Shown here in pieces: positions 22,871 through 35,532 of a DNA stretch of 64,000 nucleotides. Each line of letters begins with the position of its first letter. Within the stretch, counting starts at the first letter, position 1. Below the pieces are notes generated by a model that was not told the origin of the DNA, searched no databases, and saw nothing but the letters and a program-made list of their open reading frames with translations. The DNA is from Fasciolopsis buskii (lineage: Eukaryota > Platyhelminthes > Trematoda > Plagiorchiida > Fasciolidae), in the NCBI GenBank assembly GCA_008360955.1, contig LUCM01009273.1, positions 82,247 to 146,246 on the forward strand. Reading direction: 5' to 3'. The position numbers and the translations under genes are program-made.

Positions 22871-25369
22871 GGAAGCCCATCTACTTGGATCAATTATTAT
22901 CCCACTCATTTTTGCGACTGAGCTGCTAACTCAGATCAGGAGACCAGGAGACTACTTCGTCAGGCCTCTACCCACCGACCTTCCAGACGTGATTGGATCT
23001 TCGGATTGAGATAAGCCATCCTGTATACCTCAGTGGGTCAATGAGGCCCTACAGCCATCACACCACATCAAAGTGCGTCCTGGTTGTGGCAGTATATTAT
23101 TGATCATTGTCTTCGCTTAATCTGTCGCCTATGTGGTCAGAAACGACCTATTCGCCAACGCTTTCAAAACTACCGGGATTTCGTATTTGCTCTGAATATG
23201 AGATTTCTGACCTAGCACCAGTGGACTTCACTACCTTCAACTCCACCTACTTGTCGTGCTCTAGCCGTTTCGGAGGCGAAGTCGGGAATCTTTTGATCAC
23301 CTCGAAACCATGGCTCTATAGCTGAGGTTTTTCAACAGACTAAGTGACACGTTTCACTTCTTTGTGGCAAAAGCCAATCTAGCTTTCGTTAGAGTAATTG
23401 TTTTGCTCATTTCCGGTTTACCCCTATCACCATATCGATTCCCGTGTCGTTCTGAAACTGCGTCAAAAATATTCGTAATTGGGTAAGAACATGCTTCATT
23501 TACAAGATTTCTCTAGTTGATATCTCCTCTTACCTTGTTGAACAATGCATAAATAATTAAGCACCCCACAGTACGTACGCACAAACGTGGCCATGTCAGG
23601 TGGATAATGTTCCAGGCCTATGCAAACCAGCTCTCAATAGGTCAGTTGAATTGCACCTCCGAGTAATTTTGACACAGTTCCGAAATAATGTAGGTGGTGT
23701 AAATGATTTTCGAAAAATGATGCCGCTACTTCAACAGCTGTTTACTACCGTTTCTGTTCTTCAACTTTGACTCGATCCGGCCCTTTCCTTAGACCATTTT
23801 ACTCGCTCATTTTTGAAACAAGCTTTTAAACTGGTGAGCTGAAATTTAGCTGTTGGGTTTCCTTTTCCCCGGATTGAAAATTTATGAAATACCCTTCTAT
23901 TTTCCTTACAAGCAACGAATTACAACCCCTCAAGAAGTTCTGACTGCTGAACATGCTGTTCAGATCGCAAATTCACAATCTCTGTCTAGATTTCTGTTTA
24001 GTGTTCCCCATGGACTGTCTCGTTACAGCAAATATTTGGACTACGGAGCTCATGTTTCGTTGCAAACCACGTTGTTTCATGAAAAAAACGACAAAAAATT
24101 AAGCCATTATCGAGTTCCATATGCTTGAAGGCCATTTACTACGGCATATGTATGAAGATTGTTTGTGTCATCCTATGGTGACTAAAATAGGATGTTTATC
24201 GAATAGAAATTATTCAGGCTCTGCAATAAATATAGAGCCGACATGCGCAAATCCAAGGAGAAACCATGAAACTACTCGGTCTCGGTACGCGTGGACGAAA
24301 AAACAACTGACGTGCAACTGGCTCGTAATAGTCACAAGCAAATAAAAGAAGGAAACTGTAACGGTTATCGGATATGAGGTCCACCCAGATGGTCGTCTCG
24401 TGATCTCTTAATATTATTTTAGGCGTAGCTGACCAAGTATCGATTTAGTCGGAACTTGTTCGGATTTTCAGATAAATTAGTTCTTACAGTCACGTGGTGG
24501 CCCTGGGTTTATCGTCTAGGTAACCATCGTCTCCAAAAGCACTCATCTAACAGCAACACAACAAAAATTTCGAACGCGGCAAACAAGCTCACCGGAATTG
24601 ATGAAGGCATCCATACACAAACACACACCAAGAGAGAGTAGAGAACCGGAGAGGATACCAGGGTACCATGGTAACCTGGCTAGCTGATCACATGTGCACT
24701 ACAGTTAGCACCGTGACTGAATGCGGAGCGCGCACATAAAGCAAAACGAACGAGGACATAGTAAAATCTTGTGGTTCCTGATGGAAGGAAACCCTACTAA
24801 AAAATCCAACAATAATTCTCTTGGTCATCGGTAAGATTATTGGTCAGGAAATAATACGCTTGCAAAGCAAACTGGCAATGATATTGCACACAAGAGCAAC
24901 TTGGAGATAGTGATATTAAGAGGGAAGAATAAGACACTGATATATTTTCCTATCACAAATTACCGATTATGAATACTCGTATGATGTCGAAAAATCTCAT
25001 AACGGGATATGTGATTGTAGCAACGAATTTCGAGCGCATGGTTCGCCACAAAACAAAAATCGAAGCCCCGTCACTTCAAGTTCCAGTCACTTCGAACAAA
25101 CAGCACGTAAAGTGGTTCTTTAGTCTCCTGACAATACTATGGAAGAGAATGTTTCCGTTTAACCTGGAGTGATTTCTCTCGGTATTTTCCTTTCTTCATT
25201 TCTCTTCTGGTCTGCACATGTGACTGTGACTATTACTACCTCAAGGACATCCACAAAAACTGGGTTCCTTTCCCCTGACGGACTTCATTCTGCACTCGCT
25301 TAACTACTCATTCCGTTCAAGACTCAATTACATCCCCTAATGTTGAATACTACAGTCCCATTTAGAGTG
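22871..25369. other. Unassigned except R1 copy 2
   Basis: No coding motif. 22870-23060 may belong to the same RTE 5' fragment but has no matching copy in the window. Confidence 0.45.
23612..23700 (+). repeat. Short dispersed repeat R1, copy 2
   Basis: GGCCTATGCAAACCAGCTC, then CAATAGGTCAGTTGAATTGC and GAGTAATTTTGACACAGTTC before CGAAATAATG. Same order as the other copies. Confidence 0.55.
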
Positions 25370-25640
25370 GAGATTTGTCCTCTTTGGCTCTCGTCGATCA
25401 AGTTCAGCACAAGGCCCTGAGACTGATTAGCGACCCTACTATGACTTCTAGTGTGCAGACACTAGTCGATCGCCCGACAGTATCTCCTCTGTCACCTTCC
25501 CATTAATATTACTACGAGTTTCGTCCCTGGGTACCTGTTTCTGCTTTCACAGCTCCACTTTTACTCCCATGCACAAGCACCAAGCCACCTGTACAAAAAT
25601 GTCTGTTCGAACCTATTGTATCGTTGGCTTTGTTCATTCT
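25370..25640 (+). mobile_element. CR1-type LINE fragment (extreme C-terminus of the RT ORF)
   Basis: Translation gives SLALVDQVQHKALRLISDPT, the conserved CR1/Jockey phrase after the RT thumb. A stop and a YYYEF segment (usual YYxG region) follow, and then near 25640 a phrase FFPLRIAKIWKIR that corresponds to the usual FFPRTxxxWNSLP ending. Frameshifts and stops show it is dead. It overlaps an older antisense RTE fragment at its 3' side. Confidence 0.65.
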
Positions 25641-25970
25641 TTCCCCCTGAGAATCGCAAAAATATGGAAAATCCGCCACCTATTTGTGTTGCTCTTCCTG
25701 TGACATGAGCGGTTTCAAGTACGAAGTCAACAAATTGTTCCCTCCTCATGCACATCCTCCAAGGTCTTCGGACGATGACATTTGTTCCTCATGCTGTAAC
25801 ACGTTTCTCAAATGATAAAAAGGTATCCTCATGTGTTCTGAATTGTGACAATGCTGACGGGTTGTGTGAACTTTCTGAATTACCTGCGTGTCTTTGCTCA
25901 GCAGAACGATATCGTAGATATACTCTAAGTTGGAGACCCTGATCCTTGGGATAGGTTCAATAAGCAAGTG
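25560..25970 (-). mobile_element. RTE reverse transcriptase fragment, old
   Basis: On the - strand, 25967-25746 encodes VSNLEYIYDIVLLSKDTQVI, which aligns with the RTE catalytic box LEYADDIALLSDDAQVI; the YADD Asp pair is partly lost (YIYD). Further 3' (25755-25561) no motif is clear. Highly decayed and older than the adjacent copy B. Confidence 0.5.
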
Positions 25971-26135
25971 AATGGTTGAGAACCATAATCGTTCTTCGCC
26001 TTAGCGGCTGGACTCCCTAGCAGCACCTGTCCATCAATCCCCATGAGTTACACGTCTACAAAGAATTCCATACTGCATCGATCATCGTCCAGAATAATCG
26101 GACCGCGCTGCCCATTGCATCGAGTGCGGTGAGTA

Positions 26136-27129
26136 GTGATAAGTATGCTACTACTCAGAGTTCGCTCTATTTTATTCAACCCGTCTCTTGTCCCCAACCA
26201 AATCTCTCTACCCGTTCCACCTGCCCATAGTGTCCCAACTGATAGCACGCCTGATACTCGCAACGGTTCGTTGTCAAGTAGTGTAGGAGGTCGTTTTCAG
26301 TCTCTTAGTTCACATTTTCTCAAGATTCGTCAACCTCTGAATCTGGGTTCGTTCAATGTGCGCACTTTAATGCAGGCTGGCCNNNNNNNNNNNNNNNNNN
26401 NNNNNNNNNNNNNNNNNACAGGCATGTTTGACACTGACAGTGGACTCACTTGCGATTGCTGTCTGCTGTGTGAGTGAAACACGAATTCAGAATTCGAGTA
26501 GAGATATTCGACTAACTGCATTGAATGTCTCGTCAAAATATTTCCCGAACACTTCAGGAGACGAAGCAGCTCGAGCTATGGGTCAAGGCGGTGTAGAAAT
26601 AGTCTTGAGTGAGAAGTCCGAAGCGGCACTTTTAGACGGGATCCTAGTCAACAGTCGCTTGTACGCCGTGAGACTGCAGGGGTCAGTCGGCGTCCGGAAG
26701 GATAATAGTGTTAAGCGCAGTTTATTTGTCATCTCGGCATACGTTCCAACAGACTGAAGCACTGACATGGGAAAAGACGAGTTTTATGGTGACCTCGTCA
26801 CTCTTGTTCGGAGGAGCAAACGCTCTGACATTGAAGTGGTGGCAAGTGATTTTAATTCACAAGTTGGAAAACTGAGTGCATCGGAAGCTTGTTTAGGCGG
26901 GCGGTACGCTTTGCCTACTCAGCGAACAGATAACGAGAACAGGCTTCTCCAATTTTGTGCAGACAATCATTTATTCTTGTCTACTACGAATTCGCGACAC
27001 AGTTCGCGTCGCACGGCAACATGGGGCTCTAACCCGACGGGCAATCTGAGTCAGATCGACCATAATGTAGTAGGCTACCGTTGGCGTGGTTCTGTTCAGA
27101 AATGTACGTCGAATCGGACCATGCGTTAG
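26136..27129 (+). pseudogene. Endonuclease domain of RTE copy B
   Basis: AP-endonuclease-like domain in two open pieces. The first, 26136-26757 (interrupted by the N gap), has LNLGSFNVRTL (the conserved N-terminal Asn motif), CCVSETRIQ (catalytic Glu) and ISAYVPTD. A stop follows VPTD, then 26767-27129 has KDEFYGDL, VVASDFNSQVG (Asp/Asn motif), TWGSNPTGNLSQIDHNVV and a terminal SNRTMR where SDH is expected. The family is the RTE clade, often annotated in flatworms as craniofacial-development-protein-2-like; that name reflects the shared endonuclease fold and is not a host function. Confidence 0.8.
26383..26417. other. Assembly gap, 35 N
   Basis: The flanks read GCAGGCTGGCC and ACAGGCATG. In copy C the same junction is continuous with just one base (G) between them, so the gap stands for about one missing base and is probably a nominal spacer. 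Confidence 0.9.
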
Positions 27130-27599
27130 TTTTAATGCGATTTTTCCTTCAGCGACGCAGGCCGCAAGCACGATTGGCCGTCGAACGTCTGTCTGATTCG
27201 GCTATTCAAAAAAAAACTATGGACAGAAACTAAGAACTGCGACCAGCAGCAATGTAGATGAGTGCTGGGATCAAAGCAAACAGGCGATGCATTTGGCAGC
27301 ACGTTTCGCCTGTGGTCCTAGATCTAGCGTTCATCAAGGACACTGAATCTCGCGAGGGTCACTTGGTCCAATGGAGCGGAAATGCCAACTCCCTAACTGC
27401 AAGGAGGTGAAAAAATGCGTCGACAGCTGCAATGTCAGTTGACGATAAGCCTCAGGAATGACCGTGAGAACTGGTAAGTTAAGGCAGCCGAAGAGATAGA
27501 AGTAGCAGTCACTTCAGGTAACAGTCAAAGATTGTTTGAGCCTGTACGCGACAGCAATGGGTGGCGAACTTCGGTTGGTGACGTTGTGTGCGAAAGAAA

Positions 27600-28303
27600 T
27601 GGAGAACTCATCCATGATAGACAACAAAAGCTGGACGGTTGGACTGAGCGCTTCGGATAATTACTAAGGTCTTAGCCTCGATTATGCTGTATCGTTTGAC
27701 ACCAATTCGCGAGAGTGACATCCGCGAACAGCATGTCGGATTTCGTCCAGATCGAGGTTGCATCGACCAGATATTCACCCTTCGCCAGTTGCTCGAAATG
27801 CGCCACACAAAAACGGCCGCCCTACGATCGCAGTCATTCTCGACTTGAAAGGTGCATTCGACTCAGTGGACCGGACAGCACTAATCAATGCTCTCCACCG
27901 GAAGGGTAGGCCAACGAAGTGCGTAGGCCTGTTGCGAGCATTGTACTCGCATACCTATGGTCGCGTGAGGGTATATGGTGAACCAAAATGCTAATTGGAA
28001 ACTGCTAGTGATTTTCGTTGAGAGTGTCCAATTCATCCATTCCTTTTTAGCTTCGTCATGGTCGAATTATTTGGAAACGCTCTAAGAGGACTTCGCCACG
28101 TAGACATCAGACTGTCAAACGGCGGAACGTCGTGTGGTCTAGATTACGTCGACGACCTCTTATGCTTGCTTGAATGTACGGAACGTATGCAACACGCACC
28201 GGATAGACTGCGGAGGGCTGTAACTCCATTGGACAAGTGCTTCACAGTTTCGGAATATAAATTCCTCTTACGAGATTGGACACTGTCAATATGGAGAGAG
28301 TGA
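27600..28303 (+). pseudogene. Reverse transcriptase pieces of RTE copy B
   Basis: RT motifs are scattered over frames: KVLASIMLYRLTPIRESD, EQHVGFRPDRGCIDQIFTLR and a motif-A phrase KGAFDSVDRTALINALHRKG with the catalytic Asp. A downstream frame has LDYVDDLLCLLECTERMQ, the YxDD box as YVDD. Frameshifts lie between every block. The switch from near-identity to divergence relative to copy C (27976) falls between motif A and the YxDD box. Confidence 0.75.
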
Positions 28304-29212
28304 ACGGGAGAGGGAGAGATAAACTGACAACTTTTTCACTCACCTCGGCAGCTGTTTCATTAAGGATGGTAGCAAGTTGTTAGTAATGAACACGTACTTC
28401 CATAGCCCGAGGGGCATACGCCGGACTGAAGCACTTGTTGCGCTGATCTGATATTTCGATGAAGTTGAAACGTCGCAGATACTGTGCTGCAGTGCATTCA
28501 GTTCTGTTGTATGGTTGCAAGAGGTATTCGATACTGGTTTAGGGAATATTCTATCACAGTGTGTAAAACTTAGTAGACTACTTTGGTTGGGTCACGTCTT
28601 GCACAAGGCGAACACTCGTCTACTGTATTGTGCCTTATTTTCCGTTCCTCTCACGGAGTGGAAAAATCCATGTGGTGGCCAACAGTCGACGTGACAGCGT
28701 GCGATCAGAAAATGCACAGCAAACGTGGGTAAAGTAGAGGTGTCTCACATCTTCGTGGTTGGGGTTCGAAAGACTCTTCAATAAATTGGTTGGGGACGTT
28801 GAAGGAAATGGCAACGAACCGTGAACAATGGCGGTCGTGTTGCCATTTTCTATCGAATCGGAATGATTGAGAAAGTGCGATTGTGCAGTTAGGCTGTATT
28901 CTGTTTGTTGGCTGCCACGGCATTCTTATCTTATCCCGCCCCAAGCAACTCCACACCCTGTTCCTTTTGCATATTCACTATATTTTCAGAAACGTGACTT
29001 TGAGGGATGGGCAGCGGTCGGTGAGGCTTATTTTGCTGTATATCGCTGAACGATGGTGGTGATGGTGATGATTGTAATCAACGATGCACGAAGTGTAATA
29101 TTCTAAGACGATGTTATCTTAAGGTGCTCGGAGAACCGAATAAGATAAGAGACTGGTGAATCTTGGACGTTATCTTCGCTCAGTTTGCCTTAGTGCAATT
29201 GAACACCCGCCG

Positions 29213-29216
<4 letters not shown>

Positions 29217-29278
<62 letters not shown>
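29217..29278. repeat. (AT)n microsatellite, 62 bp
   Basis: 31 uninterrupted AT units about 140 bp beyond the 3' tail of RTE copy B. Long enough to be polymorphic. Confidence 0.95.
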
Positions 29279-29280
<2 letters not shown>

Positions 29281-31499
29281 AGGCTTTATTTGAATCCAAC
29301 TAGAAACCTATAATGTGAAAATGAGACATTACGTGCCATTGTTATTGATTGTCCAGCCTGATGGATGGATGTAGTGTTCTGAATTAGATAAGAACGTATC
29401 GTTAGATGGTTAGTTGTTGGGCTGGTGTGAAAGACAGTTAATGTGTTATCTGTCGTTCGTAAATGTGAACCTGACGTGAGAATAAAACCATTGGTCCACG
29501 TACACATGCGCCATATCTGCAGTGTTGTGTGGAATGCGCCAATCCGTCATTAGTTAATGTTCGTGAAGTATTTACCCGTGTGTTAATCGAATGGTGTCTG
29601 GCACTTTGCTCATGACGCAATTCTAAAGGGATTTTCGACTTCACGGCACAAAAGCACAATGCTGTTCGCCGTGCTTGTTGACTGCAGAAAGCTTAATGTA
29701 CGAATCACACCAATGCGTCCTCGGCGGTCACTTGTGAGCGCATGGTTTTCATATACGATTGCAGTTACTTTAGAAGCACCGTTTTTGCAACACTGGAGGA
29801 GAATTGGGAAAGTAATCAGACGTTAATTGTTATTTTCAGGGGTTCATGTTTGGGGATATGGCTGCGAAAACACCAGGAATATTTCAAATAGGGGAACTAG
29901 TGAGAAAATTCGCTAAACCCTTGGCGGGTATTGCAAGAAAGCTTCGGTCCTCATTTCTTAAACGGCACTGGGGAGTTTTTCTCTGGGTCGGGAGGTTTTT
30001 TGCAAATGTGTCTGGCGAACGCCCGTCGTTGTAAATGAAGCCTTCAGAGGAGGGTAAATGGATGGAGTGGTTAATTTGGAAACAGATCTGTAAAATGTGA
30101 ACCAGGTGACTCCCGGGCATTTCGTCGTCATAAGATTAGTGTAATTCACACCTTATCAACAATTTATCGAGCAGACAATCATACAACGAAAAGTCAAAAT
30201 CAAAGACCATAAAAACTGAAACACTTAGACCACCCAAAACGACTCGCCATGTTTTTAAGTTAAAGTTCATGCATTTTTTGCTCGGCAACACAGGGCCCTA
30301 CGGCAAACAGTGATACGAACGCACAAACCACCCGCACACCAAATCATGTGCGCACCTAATCGACATGCCGTCATATCATTGACTGCGAAACTGCCCATAC
30401 ATATGACGATTATGAGGTAATAGTGTTAGCGGATAGTGTATGAAGCTATTAACTCCATGCCGTTTTTTCTGAAATTCACCTAGAACCTAGTTGAGCCGGA
30501 TGGTAAGATTTGATACGCGGATGATTCGACCTTTTGGTATGAGGAATAGTTATGCAGATTTCAAACGTGACTAAAATAGAACGGCTGATCCTCCGTTTTG
30601 CTTCAGGGTGGTACGTAATATTGCTGACCTCACTCTGGATATGTGTTTAAAACAACGACATCTTATATACAGCGCTATAGTGGATGACGAAAGCTTTGTC
30701 GCACATTTTCGAGTCAGTACGATTTACCCGTGACTCAAGTCCATTTGTCGGACATCCACAACATGGAGAGGCTGGGTTTCGCAGCCGTAAAGAAATAGAC
30801 TACGAACTATGGCATTGCATATCCATCTCTAGGGGGAAAACTGAATGTCAGGGCGCCACTTGTTGATCAAAGAATCGAACAGTGGCGACCGAGATATAGG
30901 TTGTTTGAATCGTTCGTTTAGTGAATGGCGATAAATTTAATTGCGGTATGGATTCTGCATGTACTTCACATCAGTTAAATTATCATGTATCAGTAGTTGG
31001 TGCTACAACAATAAAGCGATTAAACTAAGTAGTTTTCACTTCGTTTGTAACTACTAATTACCATCTTTCAAGCGATGAAATGCTTCCGAAAGAATTTATG
31101 TTTATATTTATCTTAGTAACTGAGACAGATATTTTTGACACCGTTTTTAACAGTGAATTCTTGGAACTGCTGAGAGTAAATCTGTACAAGGTAGATATCA
31201 AACTTATTTGAAATAAACCCATGAATCTAAAACCACCTGACAGCAGTAGAATCAAGAGTGAGTTTAGTTCCCCGCCTATCGTTCAATGAGATACGGAATC
31301 GAATTTAATTTGGAAAAATTTTTTACATAGCAACGGTGAGACCACTGAGCGAAGGACAAATCCACGCACCATAAATTACGACACGAAATCCGAAATCGAT
31401 CACAAATCGACCGATCAATTCCACATGAAAAACTGGAATTGTGCGTGCGTTCTTGGGTGGGTATATTCGATAATTTTTACAATTATTCCATCTTCATTA
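29279..31499. other. Unassigned except RTE fragment F
   Basis: No coding motif was recognised outside the RTE fragment at 30755-30860. Confidence 0.45.
30755..30860 (-). mobile_element. RTE fragment F (RT C-terminal region)
   Basis: Homologous to 31600-31715: shared GCGACCGTAAAGAAAAAGAC-type block, GGCATTGCACATCCA and GGGAAAACTGAATGTCA. In the - frame it encodes a decayed RDIQFS / MDVQCH segment. Too short and degraded to classify further. Confidence 0.5.
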
Positions 31500-33060
31500 T
31501 TCAAATAACTATGTACCTGATTTCATGAAGGGGATGGCAGGAAGCGAAATGCCACGCAGATGTGCAGGGGTTGACCGAGAGAAGATCTGGACCAAAAAAT
31601 GTTATTACTGAAGAGGCATAACTTTGGAGAGACCAGACATCGCGACCGTAAAGAAAAAGACTACGAACGTGGCATTGCACATCCACCTCTAGCGGGAAAA
31701 CTGAATGTCACGGTGCCGCTACAAATGTCGGAGTTACGCGAAAGCTGCTCTGGCCTTCGCAATTCGTGATATGATCTCCCCAACACCGCCATGTGTGATC
31801 CAGTTCTCGAGGTGCTTCAACCTATTGAGTACTTCCAAACGATCACCACAAACGGTGAATCCAGGCACAGGATCTTGCCAGTCTTGAAGAAGTATCTTGC
31901 ATTTTAAAGGTATAAAATACATACCGTATCTGGATTACCTCAATCGCAAAGTGGTCAAACTCTCGTCGAATTACCTGTGCATCATCGCTCGACAGGGCGA
32001 TATTATCGGCATACTCCTCTAAGTGAGCATTCTGTTTTCTGGGAGGAGTTCGACTCCATGGCCCAAAAGAAAAAATAAAGCGTTCTGTAGAACATACTCT
32101 ATGACAAAGCTGAAAAGGAATGGGGACATAGGGCAGCCTTGCCGTACTTCACTGAAGACGACGAAGAGTGGCCAAAGCTGATTATAAGCCCAAACTCGAC
32201 ATGACCTACGACACGGTGCAGCTCTTTGAGGACCGACACGTACTTCTCAGGTAGTCCATTTCTCAACACTTCCCAACAGAGTCAAAGGTTGCGCCAGTGT
32301 CCGAGAACACGATGACTGTTGGCTTTGGGAAGGTAAAACGGTGCTCTAGCGGCTGTCGCCGGGTGAAGATTTGATCAATGCATCCACAATTAGCACGAAA
32401 CCCAACATGTTCCTCACGAGTTTCTCCTTCACACGTGTTTTACAACCTGCGCGGAATGACGGACGAAAGCGGCTTTGATGTCACCGAGATTAGGCTAATG
32501 ATCTTATGGTTGGCGCAGTCACTGCACGAGGCCTTCTTAGAGATAGGGACGACAATCGACTCCCTGCCCCACAAGGAGGGAACTTTCTCGGAGTATCGGA
32601 CGTTCGAGAACAAAACTTGAAGCTCTCTAACCAGTTCCCTTCCTCCATCTTTAAATAGAGCTAGAGAAGAGCCATCAGTGTGAGGCGATTTATGCCATCG
32701 TGAGACTCGGGTTTGTTTGAGGATTTCCACCTCAGTTGGTGGATCTGTTGTGATAGGCCACTGGACGCTTGTCAGAACAGCTGCGGGAGAGGCCGATGGT
32801 GAGGTTCAGCTAAATAGTGCTTAGAAGTACTTCGTACAGCGTACAAGACGGCGCTGCAGGTTGTGGATAGACGAACCGTCAGCTTCATAGATCGTTTTGC
32901 TCACACCTAATGGTTTCTCACTGGTAGCTCGGATGAGGTGAAGCAGCTTGCAGGAATCTCCTGTAGCAGCATCACGTTCTATCTCCACAGCATGTTGAAG
33001 CCACCAGATCTCACGACCCCTAAGCAAGCTTTCATTGAGTTCACGTCTTGTTGCGCGCAG
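31500..33060 (-). mobile_element. RTE-type LINE, copy E, a second RTE subfamily
   Basis: Read from 33060 to 31500: WWLQHAVEIERDAATGDSCK (33027-32821), FKDGGRELVRELQVLFSNVR and IVVPISKKASCSDCANHKII (32730-32440, RT motifs 0-2), a catalytic-box region near 32040-31980 (YADNIALSS-like), then CKILLQDWQDPVPGFTVCGD and ISRIAKARAAFA (31922-31734). These phrases are the textbook RTE order. Its protein differs substantially from copies B/C, so it is a different subfamily. No endonuclease was recognised upstream. Stops and frameshifts throughout. Confidence 0.75.
32440..32730 (-). pseudogene. RT finger region of RTE copy E
   Basis: A 96-codon open stretch with DGGRELVRELQ, a VPSLWG segment and VVPISKKASCSDCANHKIIS, matching the RTE fingers (usual VPxxW and VVPIFKKGxRxxCxNxRGIS). 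The Gly of RGIS and other conserved residues are changed. It is a retrotransposon remnant with no host role. Confidence 0.7.
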
Positions 33061-35532
33061 TGCTTCGTTATACTAGTTACCAGCCAGGATTGACTAGCAT
33101 GCGTGAAGAAAGGTCAATGACTCAACAGAAATCCGGAGTGTCACAGCGCGACGGGTCAGGTGACAGCTCACTAAGCCTGCAGAATGTAAGACATTGTTGA
33201 TAGGCGACCAGTGCCCATTGACGTTGTGAGGTGGAGGGAATCCTAGCTTTTTAAGCAGTGAGCTTCGAAATAGTGAAATGTGAGTTCTCTGACCAGTTCC
33301 GGACGTCGCTGCTGGTTGGAGATATTCCCCATCTTACCAAACTCGGAGTAAGTTCCCTCGACTGGTTCGCTCATGCATGTATCCGTGCAGTCTGAGAGAT
33401 GGCATTCTGAAAGCCATGACTCATTTACGCTGCATACATGTTCGTAACAAGTGCACTGCGGTCGTACGAATACAAAGAGTACATTCGTTGAACTAGAAGC
33501 TACTAAGCTTGTGTCGCATTCTTCTGATAGTCAACTGTTTTGGTCACTTGTGAAGTTAATACCCCGCAATTTCTGCACACGTCTTTTTCTACCGCAAGAA
33601 GACCATCTGGTTCCGTGTTCGAACATTTTGTCGACATACGGTTGGTGCAGTGGACATCGTCGAATGAAGCTACAGCCCTCACGAGGGACAACATGACATA
33701 CCAACCAATGGCGAAGTATCAATACGGTACTGATACCCTGTCAGTTGTCAGTCACCGCATGCGTTCCTATTAAATCCAAAGATTAGATTCGACCGTATTC
33801 TGTGTTTCGAAAATTTTGCTAAACTGCTCACATTTTTCAGTGTGTTGGTGCACGCCATTTTCAGTGAAGACGGTTAGCTATCTTGTACCGCACAAATAAA
33901 GTTCTTTCTACTCATCCCTACTTGTTCCCGTTTGAAGCTGCTTTCTCCTAGTCTGAAATTTGGTATCTGGTATGTACACTTATTCCCTTCAGGATATTGT
34001 CCCATTGTCATTTTCTACGATCTGCCGGCCTGATCAACAGCGCTTCAGCTAGCTAACTGTTTTCACTGTCATAGCTGTCATCACTAAAAGGTTCTGCTTT
34101 CTCTGTTCGAAGTGTCTTATTAACTGTCTTCGCTTTATTACAGTTAGTGTGTCGCTTATTCCCTGTCGGTCCGTGTGTCTGCCTTCCTATTGAGATCCGT
34201 ATATGCATGCAGTTTTGTCCCGTTTTCGGTTAGTTGCTGCAAAAACCTACACCACTAAATTGTTTGCCCACCTACCCATCAGTTATCACAATTTTGTGAG
34301 CATGCTGCTATGTGTTGTCAATAGGAGAGAGAAGTTTGACAATGCCGGTAATGTGGAGTTGGCCTGTTTAACCCGCAATATGTTCCATTCTTCGTTGCCT
34401 TTGTTCCAACTTTCGGAAATGTATTTTTAGTTTCGGTTCTCAATAGGGGGCTCGTGAAAATCGAAAAAAATCAGTTATTTTCCGATTAGTTCTAGCCGAT
34501 ATTTGTGCAAGCGCTGATGTCATTTTATTGAATACAACGCTTTATTCAAGTACACCGTTTCATAAACACTATTAGCAGAAATAGTTTTTCGCGAGTCTTT
34601 CCCTGAACACGAAGAACATTTCGATGAATATCGCCCTTTACCTCACTTAGACAACCGTAACGAGATAGATCAATTTTATCTAAGGAGGTTTTTAGTAAAA
34701 TCTGCTGCGATTAAAAACATGCCTATTTTTTCAACATTCATACTGCAGAAAGTTGATTCACGCCGTTGTCCGCCGCTTCGTGTTTGCTAATCACGGCTGA
34801 TTGGACATGGTCGCCACGATCCCGAATATGGCACCACAGTGGCCTCCTCGTGACTGCACCGTCTAAACTGATGGTCCTGACTCACCACGCTGGGCGGTAC
34901 AGTTTATGATTTCCTCAACTAGTGGCATTCAGAGTGGCAGATGGCTATTATCACGCTTCACTCCCCACACTCCCACTTCATTGTCCACGTCTATCATGAT
35001 CCGCCCCGCTGACAAAACCAAAAAGTACTGTTTACTCTGTTTCTGCACCCCTTGGGAATCACTCAGTTTCGTTCGCATCCTCCGCTGTATACATGAGTAT
35101 CAGCCACAAAACCCCTTTCGTGGTTGCTGACCTATTCGTCCTGGTGACCACTTGTACATTCGATTTCGTTGCAGTTGCAGGCTGTGCATAGTCAACAAGA
35201 CAGTTCATCGGCTAGTCTTTATTGGACACATACAACAAGACGAACAGTGCGATGTTTGTCTGATCACAGTCAAGATTCATATTCCATCTTCGTTTTCCGT
35301 CCGTGCTCATTGTTTCGTCTGATCTGATGGATCAACTACTCACTGCGCCTCAACGTTACATCGTTTTTATGCTGTGATTCTCTCTACCTATCTATCTATG
35401 TATTTGTTCCAACAAAACGGTTCTGGCAGTTCTTTCCGGTCCATTTTTATATAGTTTGAAATACACATATTCGGTACTATCTCATATTGGTCTTTTGTAG
35501 CGAAAGCTAGCCTCGTTTAAGTTAGTATCACA
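33061..35532. other. Unassigned sequence
   Basis: 33061-33400 may be upstream sequence of RTE copy E but has no clear endonuclease motif. The rest shows only short frames. Confidence 0.45.

Larger units (their letters stand above)
25975..29075 (+). mobile_element. RTE-type LINE, copy B, near full length, inactive
   Basis: Collinear 5' UTR, endonuclease (26136-27129), RT (about 27600-28300) and 3' end (28440-29055, including LLWLGHVLHKANTRLLYCAL), ending in a GATGGT-rich tail at 29050-29075. From about 25995 to 27976 it is virtually identical, inverted, to copy C at 39153-36738. After 27976 the two copies are still homologous but strongly diverged. It contains a 35-N gap at 26383-26417 and several frameshifts and stops, including a stop at the end of the endonuclease segment. 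Confidence 0.85.

Noticed and set aside
26136..27129. Craniofacial-development-protein-like gene
   Set aside because: The similarity is to the RTE endonuclease; stops, frameshifts and neighbouring RT pieces show a retrotransposon.
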